From Sphingopyxis sp. 2PD (lineage in GTDB: Bacteria > Pseudomonadota > Alphaproteobacteria > Sphingomonadales > Sphingomonadaceae): a DNA stretch of 64,000 nt. Below the pieces are notes generated by a model. That model did not search any database. It saw only the letters and a list, made by a program, of their open reading frames with translations, and was not told where the DNA came from. The position numbers and the translations under genes are program-made. Location: NCBI RefSeq assembly GCF_005503695.1, contig NZ_SCMU01000002.1, forward strand, positions 186,001-250,000. Reading direction: 5' to 3'. Shown here one piece after another: positions 28,620 to 37,556 of this stretch (position 1 is its first letter; each line of letters opens with the position of its first letter).

Positions 28620-31007
28620 TCACCCGCGCAGCACCGCCCCCACCTTCGCCGCTGCTGCGACCACCTTGTCGGCGATCGCCTTCAGCTCGGCGTCGGTGAA
28701 GCTTTTTTCGACCGGCTGCAATTCGACCTCGACCGCCAGGCTCACCTGACCTTCGGGCACGCCTTGGCCGGTGAAGCGGTCGAACAGGCGAGCATCGACA
28801 ATGCTCGCCTTGTCGGCGCCGCGGATCGCGCGGACCAAGTCGGCGGCGGTCAGGCTGGTCGGCGCCAGGAACGCGAAGTCGCGGCGCACCGATTGCAGTG
28901 CGGGCGGGGTGAAGGCGGCGCGTGCCGGACCGCTCGCGCGCTTGGCGGGATTGGCATCGAGGAAGATCTGCACCGCCATCACCGGGCCGTCGACATCAAA
29001 ATGGCGTGTCAGCAGCGGGTGGAGTGCGCCAAATTCGGCGAGCACCGCCTTGGGGCCGAGCCGCAGCGTCGCCGACTGGCCGGGGTGCCAGATGCTGCCT
29101 TCGCTCACCGCTTCCATGACCTGCAAGCGGTCGGCGGGGGCGCCCGCGGCTTCGAGCAGCGCCAGCGCTACGGCCTTGGCGTCGAACGCGTCGAACGGCG
29201 CCGCCTTGCCCGCCTGCCACCCGCGTGCGCGCTTGTCGCCCGCCATCAGCACGGCGAGCGTCGGATGCTCGGCGCCCGCCAGATAACGCCGCCCGATTTC
29301 GAACAGGCGGATGCTGTCCGCGCCGCGGTTCTGGTTGCGCTGCGCCGCGGCGAGCAGGCCGGGGAGCAGCGACGGGCGCATGACCTTCAAATCTTCGCTG
29401 ATCGGATTGGCGAGCGACCAGTCGCCGCCGCCGAACGGCGCCGCGTCGCTCTCGCTGATGAACGACCAGGTGACGGCTTCATGGAAGCCCGCCGCCGCCG
29501 CGGCGCGGCGCATACGGCGTTCGGTCAGCTGTTCGGGGGTCGCGGTCGGTTTGGCGACGCCATCACTGCGCGGCAGTGGCACCGACGCGATCGCGTCGAA
29601 ACCGGTGATGCGCGTGACCTCCTCGACCAGATCGGGCGCGCCGTCGACGTCGCGGCGCCAGCTTGGCACCGCGACCTGCCAGCGGCTGCCCTGTTCGATC
29701 ACGGTGAAGCCCAGCGCGGTCAGGATGTCCTTTTGCCGGTCCGGGGCGATGGCGATGCCGCCCAGCGTCGCCGACAGCGTGGGATCGTAATCGACCGTCT
29801 TCACCTCGGCGGGCGGGGTTCCGGCGCGGGTCACCGCCGAGGGAGTGCCGCCGCAGATCGCCAGCACATGCGCAGTGACGATCGCGGTCGCATCGTCCAG
29901 AAACGCCGGGTCGACCCCGCGCTCGAAACGGCTGCGCGCGTCGCTGGTCAGCGCCAGCGCCTGTCCGGTCAGCGCGATGCGCTCGGGGGTGAAATAGGCG
30001 ACCTCGATCAGCACGTCGCTCGTCGTCTCGCTGCACCCACTATGCTCGCCGCCCATGATCCCGGCGATGTCGTGGACGCCGATGTCGTCGGCGATCACCG
30101 TCATCGTGTCGGTGAGCGTATAATCCTTGCCGTTGAGCGCGGTGACCGTCTCGCCCGCTTTGGCGCGGCGCGCGACGAGCGGGCCCGTCAGCTTGGCGCG
30201 ATCATAGATGTGGCTGGGGCGGCCCAGGTCGAACATCACATAATTGCTGATGTCGACAAGCGCCGAGATCGAGCGCTGCCCGACCGCTTCGAGGCGGCGG
30301 CGCATCCACTCGGGGGCGATGCCGTTGGCGACGCCACTGATCGTGCGACCGTAAAAGGCGGGGCAGCCTTCGGGATCGTCGGTCCGGATTTCGGTTGCGG
30401 GGGCGCCTTCGCCCGCGATCGTCGGAACGGCGAGCGGCTTGAGCGTGCCGAGCCCCGCGGCGGCCAGGTCGCGCGCGATGCCGCGCACGCCCATGCAATC
30501 CTGCCGGTTCGGGGTGATCGAAATGTCGATGACCGGATCGCCCGCGCCGCTGTAATCGGCAAAGCTGGTGCCCACGGGCGCATCGGCGGGCAGCTCGATG
30601 ATCCCGTCATGGTCGTCGCCCAGCTCCAGCTCGCGCGATGAGCACATCATGCCGTTCGATTCGACCCCGCGCACCGCGGCGACTTTCAGCTCCATCCCGT
30701 TCGCAGGCACCACCGCGCCGGGCAGTCCAAGCACGCCGACCAGCCCCGCGCGCGCATTGGGGGCGCCGCACACCACGGTCAGCGGCGCGCCGCCGTCACC
30801 GCTATCGACGGTGAGCACCTGCAATTTGTCGGCCTGCGGATGCTTCTCGGCGGTCAGCACCTTGGCGACGCGGAAGCCCGCGAACTTGTCGGCCGGATTT
30901 TCGACGCCTTCGACCTCATGGCCGATGCGGTTGAGGGTATCGACAACATCGGCGACGGTGAAATCACCGTCCAGATGCTCGCGGAGCCATTCGAGGGTGA
31001 TCTTCAT
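28620..31007 (-). CDS. pheT: Phenylalanyl-tRNA synthetase beta subunit
   Basis: Forms the (alpha-beta)2 enzyme charging tRNA-Phe and includes the editing site. The 795 residues contain the N-terminal tRNA-binding OB domain ([20 protein letters not shown]), the B3/B4 editing module, B5, the catalytic-like core, and the C-terminal anticodon-binding FDX domain ([20 protein letters not shown]). The ATG overlaps the pheS stop by 4 bases. Confidence 0.97.
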   Translation of the reverse strand: MKITLEWLREHLDGDFTVADVVDTLNRIGHEVEGVENPADKFAGFRVAKVLTAEKHPQADKLQVLTVDSGDGGAPLTVVCGAPNARAGLVGVLGLPGAVVPANGMELKVAAVRGVESNGMMCSSRELELGDDHDGIIELPADAPVGTSFADYSGAGDPVIDISITPNRQDCMGVRGIARDLAAAGLGTLKPLAVPTIAGEGAPATEIRTDDPEGCPAFYGRTISGVANGIAPEWMRRRLEAVGQRSISALVDISNYVMFDLGRPSHIYDRAKLTGPLVARRAKAGETVTALNGKDYTLTDTMTVIADDIGVHDIAGIMGGEHSGCSETTSDVLIEVAYFTPERIALTGQALALTSDARSRFERGVDPAFLDDATAIVTAHVLAICGGTPSAVTRAGTPPAEVKTVDYDPTLSATLGGIAIAPDRQKDILTALGFTVIEQGSRWQVAVPSWRRDVDGAPDLVEEVTRITGFDAIASVPLPRSDGVAKPTATPEQLTERRMRRAAAAAGFHEAVTWSFISESDAAPFGGGDWSLANPISEDLKVMRPSLLPGLLAAAQRNQNRGADSIRLFEIGRRYLAGAEHPTLAVLMAGDKRARGWQAGKAAPFDAFDAKAVALALLEAAGAPADRLQVMEAVSEGSIWHPGQSATLRLGPKAVLAEFGALHPLLTRHFDVDGPVMAVQIFLDANPAKRASGPARAAFTPPALQSVRRDFAFLAPTSLTAADLVRAIRGADKASIVDARLFDRFTGQGVPEGQVSLAVEVELQPVEKSFTDAELKAIADKVVAAAAKVGAVLRG

Positions 31008-32101
31008 GCCGAAATCCCCCCGCTCAGCGTCGGGACACTCAGCGCGCCGAATCCATAGTGGCTGAGCCAGCGCAGGTCGCCGTCGAAGAAGGCGCGCAGG
31101 TCATCCATGCCATATTTAAGCATCGCCAGCCGATCGACCCCCACCCCGAAGGCAAAGCCCTGCCATTCGTCGGGGTCGAGCCCGCAATTGGCGATGACGC
31201 GGCGGTTGACCATCCCGCTACCGAGCAGCTCCATCCACGCATGGCCGTCATCGTCGCCGTGTCCGCCAACGATGCGGCGGCCCTTTTCTTGGCGGTAGCC
31301 GACGTCCACTTCCGCCGAGGGTTCGGTGAAGGGGAAATAGCTCGGGCGCAGCCGCAGCACGATGTCGTCGCGCTCGAAATAGGCCTTCAGGAACGTCTCG
31401 AGCGTCCACTTCAGATGCCCCATATGGATGCCGCGGTCGATGACGAGACCTTCGACCTGATGAAACATCGGCGTATGCGTCGCGTCGCTATCGCTGCGAT
31501 ACACGCGGCCCGGCGCGATAATGCGGATCGGCGGGGCTTCCGACATCATCGTCCTAATTTGCACCGGCGATGTGTGCGTCCGCAGCAACATACGCTGCGT
31601 GGCACCTTCGCCAACTTCCGGGAAATAGAAGGTGTCGTGCATCGCGCGCGCCGGATGCGTCTCCGGAATATTGAGCGCCGTGAAATTGTGCCAGTCGTCC
31701 TCAATCTCGGGACCGGTCGCGACGGCAAAGCCCATGTCGGCAAAGATTTCGGCGAGTTCGTCCATCACCTGGCTGACCGGATGGACGCTCCCGCGCGGGG
31801 TTTCGGCGGCGGGGAGCGTCATGTCGATCGCTTCGGCGGCGAGTTTGACGTCGAGCGCCGCTGCGTCGAGCGCCGCCTTGCGGCTGGCAATCGCGGTGGT
31901 GACACTTTCACGCAGGGCGTGGATCTGCGGCCCCTGCGCCTGTCGCTCTTCGGGGCTCATCCCCCCCAGTGTTTTCAGGAGCGCAGTGATGCTGCCTGCC
32001 TTGCCGAGCGCGGCGACGCGCAGCGCTTCGAGCGTGTCGAGGTCGCTCGCCGCATTTATGTCGTCCACCAGCCGGGCCTGAACGGCCTGAATATCGCTCA
32101 T
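31004..32101 (-). CDS. pheS: Phenylalanyl-tRNA synthetase alpha subunit
   Basis: Catalytic subunit of PheRS. Three consecutive ATGs follow AGGACGA; I take the third ([20 protein letters not shown], 9 bases after AGGA), though the second is also well placed. The 365 residues hold the N-terminal coiled coil and class II motifs (motif 2 [20 protein letters not shown], motif 3 [16 protein letters not shown]). Operon with pheT. Confidence 0.96.
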   Translation of the reverse strand: MSDIQAVQARLVDDINAASDLDTLEALRVAALGKAGSITALLKTLGGMSPEERQAQGPQIHALRESVTTAIASRKAALDAAALDVKLAAEAIDMTLPAAETPRGSVHPVSQVMDELAEIFADMGFAVATGPEIEDDWHNFTALNIPETHPARAMHDTFYFPEVGEGATQRMLLRTHTSPVQIRTMMSEAPPIRIIAPGRVYRSDSDATHTPMFHQVEGLVIDRGIHMGHLKWTLETFLKAYFERDDIVLRLRPSYFPFTEPSAEVDVGYRQEKGRRIVGGHGDDDGHAWMELLGSGMVNRRVIANCGLDPDEWQGFAFGVGVDRLAMLKYGMDDLRAFFDGDLRWLSHYGFGALSVPTLSGGISA

Positions 32102-32179
32102 CATCATTCGTCCTGCAGCGGCGACCAAAAGCCGCGCCGCCGCTTGCACCGAACGCAATGCGTGGGTCAAGCCCCGGGG

Positions 32180-33103
32180 CTATCCGCCGGGCTTGTGCAG
32201 CCCCTGGACCGGCGCGCCGATTGCTGCGGCGCGCGCCTTGGCGGCGGCGCCCAGGATCGGTTTGGGGCGCGCGGCATATTCGCGCGGGCTCATTCCCATG
32301 AACTTGGCAAAGTCGCGGGTGAATTGCGCCTGGTCATAATAATGATGATCCATCGTATCGATCCACGCCATCGACGGGTCGAGCATGAAGCGCGCCAGCG
32401 AGCGTAGAAAGCGCTGGCGGCGCAGCAGGAGCTTGGGCGAAAAGCCGAAGGCGCGATGGCTGAGGCGTTCGATCGAGCGTTCGGACAGCCCCAGCTTGGC
32501 CGACAGGTCGGCGACGGTCGACAGGTCGTCGTCAACAAGCGCGCGGTGCGCCGCGAGGATCGCGGGATCGTCGGGCGGGGCGTCACCCAACAAAGCGCAG
32601 AAATGGGCGTCGATCATGGCGGCGGCGGCATCGACATCGTTCACCCCCCGCAACTTTTCGCCCAGCGGCACGAATGCGGCAAAGGCGGGGTGCGCGGCAC
32701 CGTCGCAGAACTGGTCGGCCATTTCGTCGGCCGGCAGCGGGATGAGCTTTGCCCACCCCAGTGGCACGATGCCGATGCCCCAGACGCGCATATTGCCGAC
32801 GGCGAAATAGGTGGCGGTGCTCGTAGGGCCGGTCGCGATAAAGTGCGGCGTCGGGACCGCCGGGGCGCCGCCGACCGACGCCAACGGGACGTCGCCGTCG
32901 ACGAAGCGCAAATTGGCCCATTCGGGGTGAAGATAGTCGTCGACGCGGGTCCCGGCGGGCACCGACACTTCGGTGAGATAGATGGTGCTGAGATAGGAGC
33001 GCAGCGCCGACGACACCGCGAAAAACCGGGTGGCGATTCGGACGTCGGACGGGGTGGCATCGGGCGCGCTGCGTTCGGGCATCGACATCCATCTAACGAG
33101 CAT
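32180..33103 (-). CDS. AraC-family transcriptional regulator
   Basis: 307 residues. The N-terminal half (to about residue 200) resembles the cupin-like domain of AraC regulators of the DUF6597 type (IYLTEVSVPAGTRVDDYLHP, then TGPTSTATYFAVGN). The C-terminal helix-turn-helix pair is GLSERSIERLSHRAFGFSPK and DQAQFTRDFAKFMGMSPREY. Met6 or Met8 are alternative starts. It sits 78 bases upstream of pheS on the same strand, with no obvious functional link. Confidence 0.88.
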   Translation of the reverse strand: MLVRWMSMPERSAPDATPSDVRIATRFFAVSSALRSYLSTIYLTEVSVPAGTRVDDYLHPEWANLRFVDGDVPLASVGGAPAVPTPHFIATGPTSTATYFAVGNMRVWGIGIVPLGWAKLIPLPADEMADQFCDGAAHPAFAAFVPLGEKLRGVNDVDAAAAMIDAHFCALLGDAPPDDPAILAAHRALVDDDLSTVADLSAKLGLSERSIERLSHRAFGFSPKLLLRRQRFLRSLARFMLDPSMAWIDTMDHHYYDQAQFTRDFAKFMGMSPREYAARPKPILGAAAKARAAAIGAPVQGLHKPGG

Positions 33104-33313
33104 TAACGACGAAAAACAACATTTTGACGCTATTCTCTGTCGGGTTTGTACAATTTTCTACGTTCCAACTTCTTCATAGTTGCGCCAATCATCCTTTGGA
33201 GGTGCTCTCCGACGGGCAAAAATTTGCAAACTTCACCCGGCCGGCAGCTTTCTGCGACCCACGGCTTTTCGGAACGGGCGGGGGGGCGATGGTTTCCCAC
33301 TGGAACCATTGTC

Positions 33314-33347
33314 GAAGCGGCGCGAGGCGAAAGCTTCGCGCCGCTTC
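33314..33347 (+). other. 15-bp GNRA-capped hairpin
   Basis: GAAGCGGCGCGAGGC pairs with GCTTCGCGCCGCTTC (one G-U pair) around a GAAA tetraloop. It is preceded by ATGGTT/AACCAT at about 33289-33308 and followed by TTCGTTC. The strength of the stem and the tetraloop suggest a structured RNA end. Confidence 0.4.
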
Positions 33348-33382
33348 TTCGTTCGGGGTGAGAAGCGGACGTTGATGGGAAT

Positions 33383-33472
33383 CGTCGCCGCCGCGCAGGC
33401 GGGGGCCGCTCGTCGTCTACTCTTGCATTGCTGCGTAAACCGACAGCGGCCCCCGCCTGAGCGGCGGCGACG
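33383..33472. repeat. GC-rich inverted repeat pair (CGTCGCC family)
   Basis: Twenty-eight-base arms at 33383-33410 and 33445-33472, complementary except for one position, with core GCAGGCGGGGGCCGCT. Same family as the pairs at 16005, 42529 and 43523. The spacer GCATTGCTGCGTAAACCGAC resembles the spacer of the copy at 43523. Confidence 0.75.
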
Positions 33473-33515
33473 GCCAGTTTTGTCCCCCGCCGACATCCCA
33501 GCCGCCCAAACCCCA

Positions 33516-33548
33516 ACGAAAAAGGGCGGCCCCGCCGGGACCGCCCTT
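33516..33548 (-). terminator. Intrinsic terminator of rpmI-rplT
   Basis: Read on the minus strand, AAGGGCGG pairs with CCGCCCTT, CCC with GGG inside, and the stem is followed by TTTTTCG. It starts about 26 bases beyond the rplT stop codon, so it most likely ends the rpmI-rplT transcript. Confidence 0.8.
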
Positions 33549-33574
33549 GTTTCGTGCCGTTCGGCCGAAAAGCG

Positions 33575-33940
33575 TCAGGCTGCCTTGGGCAGCGCCGCTT
33601 TCGCCTGGGCGATGATGGCGGTGAAGACCGCGCCTTCGTTCATCGCGAGGTCGGCCATGACCTTCCGGTCGAGCTCGATCCCGGCCAGCTTCACGCCGTG
33701 CATGAACTGCGAATAGGTCAGGCCTTCGGCGCGGACCGCCGCGTTGATGCGCTGGATCCACAGGCCGCGGAAGCTCCGCTTCTTAACCTTGCGGTCGCGA
33801 TAAGCATATTGGCCGGCCTTTTCGACCGCCTGCTTGGCGATGCGGATCGTATTCTTGCGACGGCCATAATAGCCCTTCGCCTGTTCCAGAATCCGTTTGT
33901 GCTTGGCGTGCGTCGTCGTACCGCGTTTGATGCGTGACAT
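33575..33940 (-). CDS. rplT: 50S ribosomal protein L20
   Basis: Early-assembly large-subunit protein and, in many bacteria, autoregulator of its operon. The 121 residues start [20 protein letters not shown] and contain [20 protein letters not shown] and [16 protein letters not shown]. It follows rpmI by 13 bases. infC, which usually precedes rpmI, is not present here. Confidence 0.98.
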   Translation of the reverse strand: MSRIKRGTTTHAKHKRILEQAKGYYGRRKNTIRIAKQAVEKAGQYAYRDRKVKKRSFRGLWIQRINAAVRAEGLTYSQFMHGVKLAGIELDRKVMADLAMNEGAVFTAIIAQAKAALPKAA

Positions 33941-33953
33941 GGTCTAGCGCTCC

Positions 33954-34157
33954 TTACTTCAGGCCGTAGGGCGCCCAGAGGCGCACATGGGCTGCGTCCG
34001 AATCGCTGAGCACGCTGGTGCCGCGGTTGGTACGGATATACTTCGCGTTATGCGAAATCAGGCGGTGGCGCTTGCCGGCGACGCCGTGCTTCACCTTGCC
34101 CGAGGCGGTGAATTTGAAGCGTTTCTTCACACCGCTCTTGGTCTTCATCTTGGGCAT
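33954..34157 (-). CDS. rpmI: 50S ribosomal protein L35
   Basis: Small basic large-subunit protein. The start with AAAGGAGACCAAA in front gives a 67-residue protein [20 protein letters not shown] with [15 protein letters not shown]. The frame is open further upstream, but the ribosome-binding site and family length fix this start. First gene of the rpmI-rplT pair. Confidence 0.97.
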   Translation of the reverse strand: MPKMKTKSGVKKRFKFTASGKVKHGVAGKRHRLISHNAKYIRTNRGTSVLSDSDAAHVRLWAPYGLK

Positions 34158-34294
34158 TTTGGTCTCCTTTTGAAGTCCGTTTGCGTATCGGCCTGGCAGC
34201 CCTTGTCGCCAGCCGGTACAATCGGAAGCGGCGCGCTTAGGGGGATTCGCGCGGAAATGCAAGCGTTGCAGGTGTCGCAGCGCCGGGCGCGCAT

Positions 34295-35077
34295 TCAATG
34301 ATGGCAGGCGAGCCCTTCGATCACATCCTCGAGCCGCGCCGGATCACCAAGCGCGATGACATGGCCCGCACTGTCGGCGCTCAACGGGTCGCCGTTCCAG
34401 TCGCACATCGTCCCGCCCGCACCCTCGACGATCGGTGCCAGCGCGGCGAAGTCGTGGAGCTTGAGGCCAGCCTCGACCACCAGATCGATGTGACCGCTCG
34501 CCAGCAGGCCATAATTATAACAGTCGCCGCCGAAGACCATGCGCTTGTGCGCGGTCTTCGCCGCGAGCGCCATGAAATGTTCGGCGTCATGATTGTCGAA
34601 ATATTGCGGGCCGGTGGTGGCGAGCACCGCGTCGCCGAGCGAGCGGCAGCTTCGCGCCCGCGCCGGCTGGCCGTTGAACAAGGTCGGTTGTCCAACCGCG
34701 CCGACCCAGCGTTCGCCCGCGATCGGCTGGTCGATGATGCCCAGCACCGGCCAGCCGTCCTGCAGCAGCGCGATCAGGGTGCCGAAGATCGGGCGTCCGG
34801 CCATGAAGCTGACGGTGCCATCGATCGGGTCGAGCACCCATTGGCGCGACGCTTCCGCGCGCTCCGTCCCATATTCCTCGCCGATGATCCCGTCGCGCGG
34901 CGCTTCGGCGTCGAGCAGGCGGCGCATCGCGGCTTCGGCGGCGCGGTCGGCCTCGGTCACCGGTGAGGCGTCGGCCTTGGCTTCGTGCGCCCAGGCCGAA
35001 CGGAACAGCGGGCGGATGGCCGCGCCCGCCACATCGGCGAGGCGATGGGCGATGGCAATGTCGGATTCGAGCGTCAT
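34295..35077 (-). CDS. hisN: Histidinol-phosphatase, inositol-monophosphatase type
   Basis: Dephosphorylates histidinol phosphate in histidine synthesis. The 260 residues show the metal-binding motifs of the inositol phosphatase fold: [17 protein letters not shown] and a C-terminal [18 protein letters not shown], where HisN proteins have this D-x-A-A-L-x-P-I-V-E pattern. [19 protein letters not shown] also fits HisN better than SuhB. It starts 4 bases after prs ends, so the two probably share a transcript. Confidence 0.88.
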   Translation of the reverse strand: MTLESDIAIAHRLADVAGAAIRPLFRSAWAHEAKADASPVTEADRAAEAAMRRLLDAEAPRDGIIGEEYGTERAEASRQWVLDPIDGTVSFMAGRPIFGTLIALLQDGWPVLGIIDQPIAGERWVGAVGQPTLFNGQPARARSCRSLGDAVLATTGPQYFDNHDAEHFMALAAKTAHKRMVFGGDCYNYGLLASGHIDLVVEAGLKLHDFAALAPIVEGAGGTMCDWNGDPLSADSAGHVIALGDPARLEDVIEGLACHH

Positions 35078-35081
35078 GCGA

Positions 35082-36017
35082 TCAGTCGAACAGCGACGAG
35101 ACGCTCGATTCGTCGGCGATGCGCTTGATCGCTTCGCCGAGCAGCGGGGCGACGGTCAGCGCGCGAACCTTCTTGCTGTCGTTGACCGCATCGGTCGGCT
35201 GGATCGAATCGGTGATGACGAGTTCGGTGAGCTCGCTCGCTTCGACGCGCGCGACCGCGCCGCCGGACAAGACGCCATGGGTACAATAAGCGACGACGCC
35301 CTCGGCGCCCGCAGCCTTCAGCGCCCCGGCAGCGTTGCACAGCGTGCCCGCCGAATCGACGATGTCGTCGATCAGGATGCAGAAGCGCCCGGACACGTCG
35401 CCGATGATGTTCATCACTTCGGATTCGCCAGCACGTTCACGGCGCTTGTCGACGATCGCCAGCGGCGCATTGTCGAGCCGCTTGGCGAGCGCGCGGGCGC
35501 GGACCACGCCGCCGACGTCGGGCGACACGACCATCAGATTGCGGTCGCCGAAGCGCGCCTGGATGTCGGCGCTCATCACCGGCGCGGCGTAGAGATTGTC
35601 GGTCGGAATGTCGAAGAAGCCCTGGATCTGCCCGGCGTGCAGATCGATCGCGAGGACGCGGTCGGCGCCCGAGGTGGTGATCAGATTGGCGACAAGCTTC
35701 GCCGAAATCGGCGTGCGCGGGCCGGGTTTGCGATCCTGGCGGGCATAGCCGAAATAGGGGATGACCGCCGTGATGCGTTTCGCCGACGCGCGGCGGAGCG
35801 CGTCGGTGATGATCAGCAACTCCATCAGATTGTCGTTGGCCGGAAAATTGGTCGGCTGGACGATGAACACGTCCTGGCCGCGAACATTTTCATGGATCTC
35901 GACGAACACTTCCTCGTCGGCGAAGCGGCGCACGCTGGTGTCGGTCAGCGGCAGTTCCAGATAGTCCGCGATGGCGCGGGCGAGAGGCAGGTTGCTGTTG
36001 CCGGAGATCAGTTTCAT
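35082..36017 (-). CDS. prs: Ribose-phosphate pyrophosphokinase
   Basis: Makes PRPP from ribose 5-phosphate and ATP for nucleotide, histidine and NAD synthesis. The 311 residues start [20 protein letters not shown] and contain [21 protein letters not shown]/Mg-binding [19 protein letters not shown] and the PRPP-binding [17 protein letters not shown]. Adjacent hisN uses the same pathway. Confidence 0.97.
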   Translation of the reverse strand: MKLISGNSNLPLARAIADYLELPLTDTSVRRFADEEVFVEIHENVRGQDVFIVQPTNFPANDNLMELLIITDALRRASAKRITAVIPYFGYARQDRKPGPRTPISAKLVANLITTSGADRVLAIDLHAGQIQGFFDIPTDNLYAAPVMSADIQARFGDRNLMVVSPDVGGVVRARALAKRLDNAPLAIVDKRRERAGESEVMNIIGDVSGRFCILIDDIVDSAGTLCNAAGALKAAGAEGVVAYCTHGVLSGGAVARVEASELTELVITDSIQPTDAVNDSKKVRALTVAPLLGEAIKRIADESSVSSLFD

Positions 36018-36089
36018 GGGGTGCGCGGCCCTTTCGCGGCGGATAGGATTGCGCGCCCCTTAGCCAGCGGGGGGCGATAGGGGAAGAGC

Positions 36090-36872
36090 TTAAAGCCATC
36101 CAGCGGCGCGAAGCTGCGGCATCATGTCGCGCGATACCGGCACCTCCTGCCCGCCAGCCAGCGTCAGGATCGCGGTCCGTCCGTCGCGGCGCACCGCGGT
36201 CACCCCGCCGCGCGCTACCCACCAGCTGCGATGGACGCGCAGGCCGTCGGCATGGCCGAGCCGCTCGATGGCGTCGCGCAGCCGCATCAGGATCAGCTCT
36301 TCGCGACCGTCGCCGATGACGCGGACATAATGATCCTCGCCTTTCAGAGCGCGCACTGGACCGAAGCCGGGCGGGAGCGGCAATGTCGGCGCCGTCGGTG
36401 CAGCAGCGCCGCCCCCGGCATTCGCGGCGACGGGTTTCGGCGTGGGCGGAGCCACCGGGGCCGTCGTCGGTTCGGGATCGGCGGCGGGGCGGAAAAGCAG
36501 ATACATTGCCGTGTGGATGATCACCCCGATCACCAGCACCTGCAGATAGATCGCGCCGAGCAGCGGCGACTGGAGCGCCTCGCCAACCGATGCGCGCCGC
36601 CAGAGCAGCATGACGAGCATGGTCATCGGCATCGAACCGACGACCAGGCCCAGCGCGATGGTCACCGCATAAGGGATGCGCACCGCCTCGGCGAGCCAGC
36701 GCGCCACGGCACCGAGGCCGCCAAAGATCGGATAACCGCAGAGGACCAGCAGCGGCCACAGGACCAGCCGCTGCACCAGCGGCAATTCGTAGCTGCCGAA
36801 AGGGCCGATCAGCGCGAGGATGATCCCCGCGACGATCATCAGGAAGCTTTCGATCGCAATTTTCCGCGCCAT
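36090..36872 (-). CDS. Membrane-anchored LytTR-domain regulator
   Basis: 260 residues from the ATG giving MARKIAIESFLMIVAGIILA. Four hydrophobic segments occupy about residues 5-125, a Pro/Ala-rich linker follows, and the C-terminal 95 residues form a LytTR DNA-binding domain (ALKGEDHYVRVIGDGREELI, then RVHRSWWVARGGVTAVRRDG). Such membrane LytTR proteins can sense membrane state and regulate transcription directly, but the target is unknown. The open frame runs much further upstream as a non-coding shadow; the hydrophobic start decides the gene. Confidence 0.88.
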   Translation of the reverse strand: MARKIAIESFLMIVAGIILALIGPFGSYELPLVQRLVLWPLLVLCGYPIFGGLGAVARWLAEAVRIPYAVTIALGLVVGSMPMTMLVMLLWRRASVGEALQSPLLGAIYLQVLVIGVIIHTAMYLLFRPAADPEPTTAPVAPPTPKPVAANAGGGAAAPTAPTLPLPPGFGPVRALKGEDHYVRVIGDGREELILMRLRDAIERLGHADGLRVHRSWWVARGGVTAVRRDGRTAILTLAGGQEVPVSRDMMPQLRAAGWL

Positions 36873-37016
36873 GACGCCGGTCTGGCTGCCACTTGGCGCT
36901 TCGTCAATTGGCAGCTGCGCCGGATTCGCGAAGTTTTCGGCCGGACCGGCGAAGTCGCGATTGCCCGCCAATTGCCGTGCGGCATCTGCGGTGCATCGAC
37001 CAGCAAGGACTATCCG

Positions 37017-37517
37017 ATGACCACCCAAGCCGCAGCCGCCTCGCCCATCCGCCGTTACGCCCCCTTTATCCGCGCGGTTGCCCAGACTGCCGCGGTCACC
37101 GCCGCGGTCCTGGCGCTGGGCTATCTGATGCGCGGACAGGGCGAATATCGCACCCCGGCCTGGGCGCTGTGGATCCATCTCGGCACCGTGATCCCCGCGG
37201 TGCCGCTCGGCGCTTTCGTGCTGTGGGCGCCCAAGGGAACGCGCGGGCACAAGGCGGCGGGGCGCGTCTGGGCGCTGCTGATGCTGGTGACCGCGATCGA
37301 CAGCTTCTGGCTGCGCGGGCTGACGGGCGGCATCGGGCCGATCCACATCTTTTCGGTGATCACCCTTTATTCGATCCCCATGGGCATCTGGCATGCGCGG
37401 CGCGGCAATATCATTGCCCACCAGCGCGCGATGCGCGGGGTTTATATCGGACTGATCGTTGCGGGCGCCTTTGCCATGATGCCGGGACGGTTTCTTCCCG
37501 ATCTTCTGTTCGGCTGA
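37017..37517 (+). CDS. DUF2306 membrane protein
   Basis: 166 residues with four predicted membrane spans. It starts MTTQAAAASPIRRYAPFIRA and contains KGTRGHKAAGRVWALLMLVT and GPIHIFSVITLYSIPMGIWH, with IAHQRAMRGVYIGLIVAGAF near the end. The conserved His residues in the spans fit DUF2306, a family of unknown function. Divergent from the LytTR regulator, with about 144 bases between the starts, so the regulator might act on it. Confidence 0.82.
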   Translation: MTTQAAAASPIRRYAPFIRAVAQTAAVTAAVLALGYLMRGQGEYRTPAWALWIHLGTVIPAVPLGAFVLWAPKGTRGHKAAGRVWALLMLVTAIDSFWLRGLTGGIGPIHIFSVITLYSIPMGIWHARRGNIIAHQRAMRGVYIGLIVAGAFAMMPGRFLPDLLFG

Positions 37518-37556
37518 GCATTGCAATCGCCGCCGCCGGGCGTATGGCTCGGCGGC

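Larger units (their letters stand above)
33104..33574. other. 471-base gap between rplT and the AraC gene
   Basis: No protein gene is supported. It holds the rplT terminator, a GC-rich repeat pair and, at 33288-33347, two tandem hairpins. A + strand promoter-like pair (TTGACG, 19 bases, TACAAT) begins at about 33123, so an untranslated RNA read toward 33350 is possible. Evidence for that is weak. Confidence 0.4.

Noticed and set aside
32102-32170. Longer PheS start 21-23 codons upstream
   Set aside because: The upstream segment is Ala/Arg-rich without a ribosome-binding site, whereas AGGA precedes the ATG cluster.
33104-33574. Search of this gap for 4.5S, 6S or tmRNA
   Set aside because: I found none of the conserved cores of those RNAs; only generic hairpins are present.
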